Source: Bacteroidia bacterium
Lineage (GTDB): Bacteria > Bacteroidota > Bacteroidia > J057
DNA: 64,000 nt
Reading direction: 5' to 3'
NCBI GenBank assembly: GCA_033391075.1
Contig: JAWPMV010000001.1
Span: forward strand, 1,798,001-1,862,000
The notes beneath the pieces were generated by a model. That model was not told the origin of the DNA and did no database searches. It was given only the letters and a program-made list of their open reading frames with translations. Positions 25,858-33,554 of the stretch are shown here, piece after piece; positions within the stretch are counted from its first letter, which is position 1; the number at the start of each line of letters is the position of its first letter. The translations under genes were made by a program, and so were the position numbers.

Positions 25858-26625
25858 ATGTTAAAAAAGATTCTTATCTGGACAGCTGCTATTCTCCTTT
25901 TATTTTTGGGAGTTTTTGTCATCAGTTTACTCTCTCCAAGTTTGTTTTATTCCCATGCGCAGGCATATGGGCAAATTAGAATTTTGCACAATCAGGCACT
26001 TGAAGAAGGTTGGGAAAATCAAATCGATACAGCTTTGCAGGCTATAGAAAGTAGCGTTTTGTATGATCCCAATTTCCAGATAGAACTTTGTTTGCAAGAT
26101 GGATCAAGCTATCCTCAATTTGTTGAGCTTGTTTTTGGGGAGGCTTTTGCTTTTGGCTTTGCGAGTAAAGCGGTATTGAATATGCCGGTACAGCCGGAAT
26201 CAGGGTATATAGAGAAGAATGGAAAAAGGCGAGACCTGGCTGAATTGCTGGCTCATGAGTTTATCCATAATTTCCAATACCAGAAATACGGATTTGCCAC
26301 CTTGAATTTCCCCTTCTGGAAATTGGAAGGATATGCAGAGTATATGATGCGAATGGAGAAAGATGACTTAGACCTTCGATATGCCATTTCCCATCTTCTG
26401 AAATATGAGGAGAAAGGTTCTTATAATTATGATTGGGTGGAATGGGAAAATGAAATTGGCACTCCACATATTTACCTCAAAAGCAATATCATGGTCCAAT
26501 ATCTCATGGAGATTGAAGGATTGACATATGATGAAATAGTCAAAGATCAGAGGAGTACTGAAGCTGTTTTTGAGGAGGTACTTGCCTGGTATGAAAAGAA
26601 TCCCATGCCTGCACTCTTTCCCTAA
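25858..26625 (+). CDS. Membrane-anchored HExxH metalloprotease-like protein
   Basis: This protein has about 255 residues from the ATG at 25858 (MLKKILIWTAAILLLFLGVF); the frame upstream opens only with a TTG at 25795. One N-terminal membrane segment (about 5-27) is followed by an extracytoplasmic domain. The zinc-binding motif HEFIH (133-137) and E157 in the LEGYAEY segment, 20 residues on, fit the gluzincin pattern HExxH...E. I do not recognise the exact family. The start codon lies only about 75 bases from the likely start of the divergent GlxA gene, so the promoters must overlap. Confidence 0.65.
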   Translation: MLKKILIWTAAILLLFLGVFVISLLSPSLFYSHAQAYGQIRILHNQALEEGWENQIDTALQAIESSVLYDPNFQIELCLQDGSSYPQFVELVFGEAFAFGFASKAVLNMPVQPESGYIEKNGKRRDLAELLAHEFIHNFQYQKYGFATLNFPFWKLEGYAEYMMRMEKDDLDLRYAISHLLKYEEKGSYNYDWVEWENEIGTPHIYLKSNIMVQYLMEIEGLTYDEIVKDQRSTEAVFEEVLAWYEKNPMPALFP

Positions 26626-28094
26626 GCCAGGATATCGTGGACCACTTTCCCAAATTGATCTGTCAAACGAAAATCCCTGCCTTGAAAATGATAGCTAAGT
26701 TTTTCATGGTCGAATCCCATTTGATGCAGGATGGTTGCCTGTAGATCGTGTACGTGAACCCGATCCTTTACTCCCGCATAGCCGATTTCATCTGTTTCCC
26801 CAAAGGACATGCCTCCTTTGATGCCTCCGCCCGCCATCCAAATGGTATAAGCTTCGGTTTGATGATCTCTACCAACAAAAGGATTTTGTTTCCCGCCCCG
26901 ATTTTCCATCATAGGAGTCCTGCCAAATTCCCCTCCCCAAACGACCAGGGTTTCTTCCAGCAAACCTCTTTGTTTGAGGTCGGTCAGTAAGGCGGATACT
27001 GCTTTATCTGTCTCTTCACATCGCCTGATAAAGCCTCCATTTAATGCTTCACTTTCTCCAGCTCCATGTGCATCCCATCCCCAGTGAAAGAGCTGAATAT
27101 AGCGGACATCTCTTTCTGCCAAACGCCGAGCTAACAGACAATTATTGGCGAAGGAAGTTTTGCCGGGCTCCGTTCCGTATAGTTCGTGGATGTAGTCGGG
27201 TTCGTCGGAAATATCCATGGCCTCTGGTACGGATACCTGCATTTTGAAAGCCAGTTCGTATTGGGAGATACGGGTTAAAATCTCCGGGTCCTGAAAAGTC
27301 TCGTATTGTTGCTTGTTGATTTCATTGATGGCATCGATTGAGTGTTTTCGTAGGTCGCGGCTCATTCCTTTAGGATCGGAAACATAGAGAACCGGATCTC
27401 CCTGAGACCGACATTGTACGCCCTGGTGAATAGAAGGAAGAAAACCACTTCCCCAAACACTTTTACCCGCATCCGGAGTCTTTCCCCCGGAAACCAGTAC
27501 CACATAGCCCGGTAAATTCTCATTCATAGAACCCAAGCCATAACTGACCCAGGATCCCATACTGGGCCTACCCAGGCGACCGATACCCGTGTGGAGGAGA
27601 AGTTGAGCCGGAGCATGATTGAATTCATCGGTATGCATGGCTTTTAGGAAGCAGATATCGTCTGTCTGTTTAGCCAAATTGGGAAGGAGGTCCGAAACCC
27701 AGGCACCAGATTCTCCCCTTTGCTCAAATTTTGCCTGATGGCCGAGCATATTTGGAGTACCTGAGATAAAGGCAAAACGTTTGCCTTCCAGAAGAGAAGC
27801 CGGGCAGGGCTGTCCATGGAGTTTATTCAGGGCTGGTTTGTAGTCGAAAAGCTCCAATTGGGAGGGAGCTCCGGCCATGTGAAGGAAAATGACTCTTTTG
27901 GCTTTTGGGGCATAATGAGCTGCTTGTTTTCGGATGCTATCTTCAAGAGTTTTCTCTGAAAACAAATCTCCTGTCTGACAAGACAGCAAGGAAGCCAGGG
28001 CAATGCCTCCCAAACCTGTGGTGCAGCTTTTAAGAAAATGCCTGCGAGTATTGAACTCTACTTCTTTATATCGAGCTTCCTTGTGGATTTTCAT
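26622..28094 (-). CDS. DUF1501 (sulfatase-like) secreted protein
   Basis: This is a 490-residue protein of the DUF1501 family, related to the alkaline-phosphatase/sulfatase fold. It begins with a twin-arginine-like signal (NTRRHFLKSCTTGLGGIALASLL). Motifs include RVIFLHMAGAPSQLELFDYKP, FNHAPAQLLLHTG, RPSMGSWVSYGLGS, LVVWGGEFGRTPM and HNHT-like GRDHQTEAYTIWMAGGGIKGG. DUF1501 genes are almost always paired with DUF1549/DUF1553 cytochrome genes, as here (4 bases downstream of it). The pair is abundant in Planctomycetes and some Bacteroidota and thought to act in polysaccharide or sulfated-compound use; the reaction is not known. Confidence 0.92.
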   Translation of the reverse strand: MKIHKEARYKEVEFNTRRHFLKSCTTGLGGIALASLLSCQTGDLFSEKTLEDSIRKQAAHYAPKAKRVIFLHMAGAPSQLELFDYKPALNKLHGQPCPASLLEGKRFAFISGTPNMLGHQAKFEQRGESGAWVSDLLPNLAKQTDDICFLKAMHTDEFNHAPAQLLLHTGIGRLGRPSMGSWVSYGLGSMNENLPGYVVLVSGGKTPDAGKSVWGSGFLPSIHQGVQCRSQGDPVLYVSDPKGMSRDLRKHSIDAINEINKQQYETFQDPEILTRISQYELAFKMQVSVPEAMDISDEPDYIHELYGTEPGKTSFANNCLLARRLAERDVRYIQLFHWGWDAHGAGESEALNGGFIRRCEETDKAVSALLTDLKQRGLLEETLVVWGGEFGRTPMMENRGGKQNPFVGRDHQTEAYTIWMAGGGIKGGMSFGETDEIGYAGVKDRVHVHDLQATILHQMGFDHEKLSYHFQGRDFRLTDQFGKVVHDILA

Positions 28095-28098
28095 ATCT

Positions 28099-30903
28099 CT
28101 ATTCTTTCATTAAAAAACCATCGAGATTCATGATGGCATTGGCAACTACGGTCATAGGTTCCTGCAGCTGGAATTCCTGATTCTTCTTCTGATCATTGAC
28201 TGCGACAGCCACTTCCGATGAAGACTCAAGCGCTTTCTCTGCTTGCTGATACAAGTCTCGCAATACCTTCAGGCCTGCCTGATCGAGCTCCTTCGATAGT
28301 GCCAGGAAATAGCCATATTTTAGGGCTTCATCGAGCTCCCCCTTTCCTTTTGCTTCCATCCGTTTGGCCAGAGCTTTTGCTGCTTCCAGGTAAACCGGAT
28401 CATTGAGGGTAACCAAAGCTTGTAAAGGAGTATTGGTTCTGATGCGCCTCGATACACAGTATTCCCTACTGGGAGAATCAAAACTCACCATAGAAGGGTA
28501 GGGGGAAGTTCGTTTCCAATAGGTATATAAGCCCCGACGGTATTTTTGATTGTCTTCCGGAGTGATCCATTGCTGATTATTATATACTACTGCCCAGACT
28601 CCATCGGGCTGTTGAGGCATCACGCTTTTTCCCCCGATGCTGTCATTTATCAAGCCACTCACTGCCAATGCCTGATCCCGAATCTGTTCAGCAGATAAGC
28701 GGAAGCGTGGACCTCGGGAGAGTAAGCGATTATAGGGGTCTTTCTCAAGTTTTTCAGGCGTAATTCTGGATGCTTGTCTATAGGTAGCGGAAAGCATTAT
28801 TTCTTTAAGCAGAGATTTGACACTCCAATTATGTTTATGCATAAAACTCAAGGCCAGATAATCCAGAAGTTCCGGGTGAGAGGCTTCCAGGCTTTGTGTG
28901 CCGAAATCTTCCAATGACTCAATGATACCTGTTCCAAATATTTGCTCCCAGAATCTGTTTACAATTACTCGGGCTGTAAGGGGATTTTCTTTATTAACCA
29001 GCCATTGGGCAAATTCAAGTCTATTGTGGGCTTGCTTGTGATTTCCCAGTAAGGATTCGGGAACTTTCGCCTTCATTTCATCCGTCTGTACCAGCCAGTT
29101 CCCTCTTTCAAAGAAGCGGGTTTTTCGTCTAAAGGTAGAAGATTTCTCCTGCATGATAGGCGTTTCATCAGCTTTCGCCCTCAATCCAATTAAGTCTTTT
29201 TTCAACTCCCTCAGTTTAGTTGAAGAAGAATGTTTGTCTGTATACTGAAGCTCAATCAAGGAAATATTTAGCATGCCTTCGGGAATGCGTCCTGTGGTAT
29301 TGATGAGTTTAAAAATGAGATCATGGGTACCCGATTTAGCTAAGACCGGGCTTTTTATGGATTTGAAATTGGACGCATTCCATCTGTTAAGTTTTACATT
29401 GGGGAAATCTGTTTTACTAATCTGTTGGCCGCCCACGCTATCCAGAAAAACTTCGATTCGGGCATCAGCTCCCTCTGTAGCAAAGCGATAGGAAATAGAT
29501 TCCAGGCCTTCCATGGGGATGTCATCAAATTTTAGGTAGAATTTCCTCTCTCCGATAGATTGAAGGTTAGAGGTCCAATTTGAGACTACACCATTTCCAC
29601 CAAAGGTTACGTGCAAAAAATCCTGGCTTTTATTGGGAAGCAATTGTGGGAAAATAGCCTCGGCTATCTGATCATCTATCCAGGAGTCCTGATTTACACG
29701 GGTATGTTTATCCAATTCCTCTATTTCAGCAATGATCTCTTTAATTCTGTTTTCATCTTCTGCCTGGTAATGATAGATGGTAGGATTTTCTGGGGTCAGA
29801 TCGTGGTCCAGGCTGTGATTGAAGATATCCATGACCTGGTAGAATTCTTCATGACGGATAGGATCATAGGGGTGGCTATGACATTGTACACAACTAAGGG
29901 TTGTGGCTTGCCAAATCTCGAAGCTGGTGTTCATGCGATCCATGACAGTAGACAAGCGAAATTCCTCATCGCTCGTGCCCCCTTCGGTATTGGTCATGCT
30001 ATTTCTATGAAAGGCAGTAGCAATCAGTTGCTCGCTGGTAGGGTTTGGAAGGAGATCTCCAGCCAGTTGCTCAATCGTAAATTGATCGAAAGGCAAGTCT
30101 TGATTAAAAGCCTTTATCACCCAATCCCTATAGCGCCAGATATTTCGATGGAAGTCGGCTTCATAGCCTTTCGAATCTGCATATCTGGCGAGATCCAGCC
30201 ACATCGCAGCCCATCTCTCGCCATAATGCCGAGAGGCCAGTAATTGATCTATGGCTTTCTCAAAAGCTTCTGGTGATTCATCTTCCTGGAAAGCTTCCAA
30301 ATCCTCTATTTTTGGAGGAAGACCTGTCAAGTCAAGACTGGCTCTTCGAAATAAGCTTGTTTTATCTGCTTCTGTTTCTGGCTGTAGGCCCGATGCTTCC
30401 AGTTTGTTGTAAATATAAAAATCGATGCCATTCTGCATCCATTCGCCACTGATTTTTGGCTCCCTCTCAAGTTTTGGAGAAATATAGGCCCAATGTTCTT
30501 CCCATTTTGCCCCTTCATTGATCCAGTCAGCAATGAGTTGTTTTTCAGTTTCAGAAAGTGGCTGTGCATCCTTGGGCATGCGAAGATCCAGGTCGTGATG
30601 GGTGATTCTTGTGTAGAGCTCGCTTTCCTCTGCTTTCCCGGGAATGATGGCCACTTTGCCAGACTCTGTGGGCTGAAAGGCTTCTTCTTCGAATAGTAAG
30701 CTAAACTCTCCCATCTGCCTCACTCCTCCATGACAAGCAAGACATTTCTTGTTAAGGATGGGACGAATATCTTTGTTATAGCTTATGCTTTGGCGACTGC
30801 TAGTACATTGGTTGATAAAGGGAAGGGAAATGAGTAAACAGCCACACAGGATGAGGAGACTTTTTTTTCGGGTAAGCGAAAGGATGGCCCTGGCCATAAG
30901 CAA
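28099..30903 (-). CDS. PSD1 / planctomycete cytochrome C protein (DUF1549-DUF1553)
   Basis: This 934-residue protein has an N-terminal signal or anchor with a possible lipobox (about 12-33, FINQC), then a planctomycete-type cytochrome c domain (heme motif CLACH, distal region DLRMPKDAQPLSETEKQLI), DUF1549 (FRRASLDLTGLPP, HYGERWAAMWLDLARYADS), a central beta-sandwich insert (about 430-560) and DUF1553 (NPLTARVIVNRFWEQIFGTG, RLSAEQIRDQALAVSGL, TPLQALVTLNDPVYLEAAK). Only one heme motif is present. It would be extracytoplasmic and act in electron transfer with the DUF1501 protein. Start could also be the ATG at 30897. It is a complete, typical-length member. Confidence 0.93.
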   Translation of the reverse strand: MLMARAILSLTRKKSLLILCGCLLISLPFINQCTSSRQSISYNKDIRPILNKKCLACHGGVRQMGEFSLLFEEEAFQPTESGKVAIIPGKAEESELYTRITHHDLDLRMPKDAQPLSETEKQLIADWINEGAKWEEHWAYISPKLEREPKISGEWMQNGIDFYIYNKLEASGLQPETEADKTSLFRRASLDLTGLPPKIEDLEAFQEDESPEAFEKAIDQLLASRHYGERWAAMWLDLARYADSKGYEADFHRNIWRYRDWVIKAFNQDLPFDQFTIEQLAGDLLPNPTSEQLIATAFHRNSMTNTEGGTSDEEFRLSTVMDRMNTSFEIWQATTLSCVQCHSHPYDPIRHEEFYQVMDIFNHSLDHDLTPENPTIYHYQAEDENRIKEIIAEIEELDKHTRVNQDSWIDDQIAEAIFPQLLPNKSQDFLHVTFGGNGVVSNWTSNLQSIGERKFYLKFDDIPMEGLESISYRFATEGADARIEVFLDSVGGQQISKTDFPNVKLNRWNASNFKSIKSPVLAKSGTHDLIFKLINTTGRIPEGMLNISLIELQYTDKHSSSTKLRELKKDLIGLRAKADETPIMQEKSSTFRRKTRFFERGNWLVQTDEMKAKVPESLLGNHKQAHNRLEFAQWLVNKENPLTARVIVNRFWEQIFGTGIIESLEDFGTQSLEASHPELLDYLALSFMHKHNWSVKSLLKEIMLSATYRQASRITPEKLEKDPYNRLLSRGPRFRLSAEQIRDQALAVSGLINDSIGGKSVMPQQPDGVWAVVYNNQQWITPEDNQKYRRGLYTYWKRTSPYPSMVSFDSPSREYCVSRRIRTNTPLQALVTLNDPVYLEAAKALAKRMEAKGKGELDEALKYGYFLALSKELDQAGLKVLRDLYQQAEKALESSSEVAVAVNDQKKNQEFQLQEPMTVVANAIMNLDGFLMKE

Positions 30904-30964
30904 GGAGTTTTTAGTAGTAGTATAGGTTTTATCAAGTTATCAAAAACTGACTAATATGGAAAGC

Positions 30965-32305
30965 CTAGTCCTCCTCAATGTATGTAAGCAATTTTTCATT
31001 GTCAGGATGCGGAAGGAATTTGTCAAATTCCATAAAATAGCCGGCTGGATCATAGCCTACAAAAGCATTGTATTTTTCTTCTGGTCCGGTTTCAAATTTC
31101 CCTGTTCTCAATTCAAAGACTTCCTGCTTTTTGACATATTCATACCAGCCTTTAACATCTTCCACTAAATAAGAAACGGTTACCGCCTTTTCTTCGCTAA
31201 AGTCATGCATGCCCCGGGCTTCGTCCACAAGTCCGATAAATCCATAATCACTTAGCTGATAGATTTTCGTCCAACCCTGATCTGCTACCAATTCAAGACC
31301 CAATACTTCTTCATAGAAATGCTGCATAGCCAGGACATCCTTATAATACAACCAGGTGATGCTTCCGTTGAATCCCAGACCGGAGGGGACATTTTCTGAT
31401 TGTGCGGGAGCAGTTGTATTCTTTTTGAGCAAAGGGATGAACTTCTCATTTTCTGAATGCTGCTTGAATAACTCGAATTCCAGCAGGTAACCTTCCGGAT
31501 CTATGGCCACGAAGCCATCATGCGGCCCTCCCTCTTTTGGTTTATAGGTATATTTTATTTCTACTCCGGATTTCTGCAAGTATTCCCACCACTGGCTGAG
31601 TTCATTTGTTAGCAAAGCCAGGGCTACAGTTTTTGGCTCATCTGCGCTATGCATACCTTTCTCCGCATCAACTAGGATCAAAAAAGAATCTCCAGCTATG
31701 CGGAAAATAGTAGCCATCTGGTAGTCTGCTAGCATTTCCAGTCCCAGGATTTCCTGATAGAATTTTGTGGCAGCTCTGAGGTCCTTGTAATACAAAAATA
31801 CATTGCTTCCCTCTATCCCAAAATCTTTCAAGGTCCTGAAATTCGTATTGCTTGCCAGAAGTTTATTGATTCCTTGAGGGGTATAGCTCAATAAACGCCC
31901 AAAGCGTCTGGCGATCTCTTCTCTATTCTTTCCCTCATATTCTTTTTTCTCCAATAAAGCAGCTTTATCTGCTTTCAGCTGTTCATATTCCCTCAGAACA
32001 GTTCCCTGATATAGAAGTAATACATCTTTTCCGCTTGCAACATTTTCGGGGAAAAGTGAAGTGGTAATCAGCTCGGACTCCCTGTAAATCTGAACCCCAT
32101 ATTTTTCGGCTTCTTTTTGTGCTAAAGGCAGGAAGGAATCCATTTCCTCCGGAGACATAGGGCTACTTAAGGCCAAACGCTTTACGCCGGAATTTACCAG
32201 TTCAGCAAAACCCGAGACCGTGCCCAACTCATATTGATAGGGAGATTGAGAACAGGAAGAAAGCATAAAACAGACAATTGCGAAGAGTACTAGTTTTTGA
32301 GTCAT
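30965..32305 (-). CDS. Double-VOC-domain lipoprotein
   Basis: This lipoprotein has about 446 residues. The ATG at 32305 (MTQKLVLFAIVCFMLSSC) gives a lipobox signal; the frame opens at 32332. After an N-terminal region of unknown fold (about 20-165, rich in charged helices) are two VOC/glyoxalase-like domains: one with GSNVFLYYKDLRAATKFYQEIL and DPEGYLLEFELF, and a second with GSITWLYYKDVLAMQHFYEEVL and DPAGYFMEFDKF. Tandem VOC domains form a complete active-site pair, suggesting a dioxygenase- or glyoxalase-like site on the cell surface. Surface-exposed VOC proteins are uncommon. The function is not known. Confidence 0.82.
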   Translation of the reverse strand: MTQKLVLFAIVCFMLSSCSQSPYQYELGTVSGFAELVNSGVKRLALSSPMSPEEMDSFLPLAQKEAEKYGVQIYRESELITTSLFPENVASGKDVLLLYQGTVLREYEQLKADKAALLEKKEYEGKNREEIARRFGRLLSYTPQGINKLLASNTNFRTLKDFGIEGSNVFLYYKDLRAATKFYQEILGLEMLADYQMATIFRIAGDSFLILVDAEKGMHSADEPKTVALALLTNELSQWWEYLQKSGVEIKYTYKPKEGGPHDGFVAIDPEGYLLEFELFKQHSENEKFIPLLKKNTTAPAQSENVPSGLGFNGSITWLYYKDVLAMQHFYEEVLGLELVADQGWTKIYQLSDYGFIGLVDEARGMHDFSEEKAVTVSYLVEDVKGWYEYVKKQEVFELRTGKFETGPEEKYNAFVGYDPAGYFMEFDKFLPHPDNEKLLTYIEED

Positions 32306-32443
32306 GATAAAATAATGAATGCGCTCATGCAAGCTAAGGCCAAATGTTTACAGGATCAATACACCCGCAATAGAATGACTCAAAGGGATTATTTAAACCA
32401 CTTCCTGAAGAATAGCCAGATTTGTTGTTGAATATCCAATATG

Positions 32444-32478
32444 AAAATGCTTCTGGACAAAGCCCAGAAGCATTTTTT
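32444..32478. terminator. Intrinsic terminator between VOC lipoprotein and glycosyltransferase genes
   Basis: A perfect 13-base stem, AAAATGCTTCTGG (32444-32456) with CCAGAAGCATTTT (32464-32476), has a 7-base loop. The T run (six T) follows on the plus strand; on the minus strand the arm itself ends in TTTT. It closes the subtilase-glycosyltransferase transcript about 150 bases past its stop codon and may also serve a plus-strand transcript. The rest of 32306-32623 shows only a 38-codon plus-strand frame of doubtful value (32315-32431). Confidence 0.8.
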
Positions 32479-32623
32479 GGATACAATAATTCTCGGAATA
32501 GCTCGAAGATTTCCTGAGCCTGGAATGAGGGGATTCCTAAGGAATCCATTATCTCAACTCATGGCAGTATTTTTTCCTGATTCCGACACTTGATGTATGC
32601 TTCAAATTTGATATTGAAGGCCA

Positions 32624-33544
32624 TCAAGTGAAGTGAGAAATTACGGATGGTTTCCCCTGCAATTGAAAACTTTGAAAAAACCAATCATCATCTCTTACCC
32701 GCACTTGATTTAGGGCTTTTCGCATTTCAAATACATCACTTTTCTGAATGCGATCCATAACCTTCTTTAAGTGAGGATATGAAGCCAGTGTCTCCATGAT
32801 TTTGTCAATACGCTTTTTGGAAAAATGAAAATTTATCAGCCTAAGAAAATTGTAGACTACATCTTCTTGTAGAACCTCAAAGCTGCGAGATTGACGAAAA
32901 TAATGCTGGATGGTAATTTTGGGATCTACTAATACGGAGTATCCCAATACCCAACTTCTTAAGCAGATTTCTAAATCTTCAGATCCCCAACTCTCAAATC
33001 CATCATCATACTGTCCTATGTTGAAGAAAGTATCTTTCCTAAATGCCTGGCAGCCACCAGGAGTTAAGGCCATTTTATAGGGTTCATCAGCATCTATCGG
33101 AGTAAACCAGGTAAATCGCATGGCCTTATCGTTTACCCACATCATGCCACATCCTTTGGGTTCAGTAGCGTCTAATTTTGTAAATGTAGGTCCAACAACA
33201 GCTACTTCCCTTCTGTTCAAACTTGTGGCAAAACGATCCAGCCAATTGCTGGATACCTTGCAATGAGCATCTAAAAAAAGCAGATATTCTCCCTTTGCAT
33301 GTTTGGCTCCTAAATTTCGTGCTTTTGCGACTCCCTGGTTTTTCGTTCTGATTAAGCTGATGTGCCTTTCATCAGCTTCATATCGATCACAACTGCCATC
33401 AGTAGAACCATCATCAACAATTATAATTTCAAATCCTGCAGGATAATCTGTATTACTCAATATGCTATCAACAGTCATATGTAGCATTTTGCCTTCATCC
33501 CTGGTCGGAATGACAATGCTGAAAAATTTAGCTTTGGTCTGCAT
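32624..33544 (-). CDS. GT27-like (polypeptide GalNAc-transferase-type) glycosyltransferase
   Basis: This is a 306-residue soluble GT-A fold glycosyltransferase, annotated by family as GT2. Its motifs follow those of animal polypeptide GalNAc-transferases: IVIPTRDEG, VDDGSTDGS (D44/D45), the DxH metal motif in LFLDAHCKVSSNWL (D92, H94), TPGGCQAFRKD (162-170), ESWGSEDLEICLRSW (E185 onward) and HYFRQS (H214). The ricin-type lectin domain of animal enzymes is missing; a helical tail of about 85 residues replaces it. It lies 10 bases after a subtilase gene that carries a Thr-rich tandem repeat, so O-glycosylation of that repeat is the natural hypothesis. No signal peptide or membrane segment is present. 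Donor sugar is unknown. Confidence 0.85.
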   Translation of the reverse strand: MQTKAKFFSIVIPTRDEGKMLHMTVDSILSNTDYPAGFEIIIVDDGSTDGSCDRYEADERHISLIRTKNQGVAKARNLGAKHAKGEYLLFLDAHCKVSSNWLDRFATSLNRREVAVVGPTFTKLDATEPKGCGMMWVNDKAMRFTWFTPIDADEPYKMALTPGGCQAFRKDTFFNIGQYDDGFESWGSEDLEICLRSWVLGYSVLVDPKITIQHYFRQSRSFEVLQEDVVYNFLRLINFHFSKKRIDKIMETLASYPHLKKVMDRIQKSDVFEMRKALNQVRVRDDDWFFQSFQLQGKPSVISHFT

Positions 33545-33554
33545 ATATCAGAAA

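Noticed and set aside
32334-32549. 71-residue minus-strand frame upstream of the VOC lipoprotein gene
   Set aside because: It runs straight through a perfect terminator hairpin (32444-32476), has no recognisable motif and looks like random composition.
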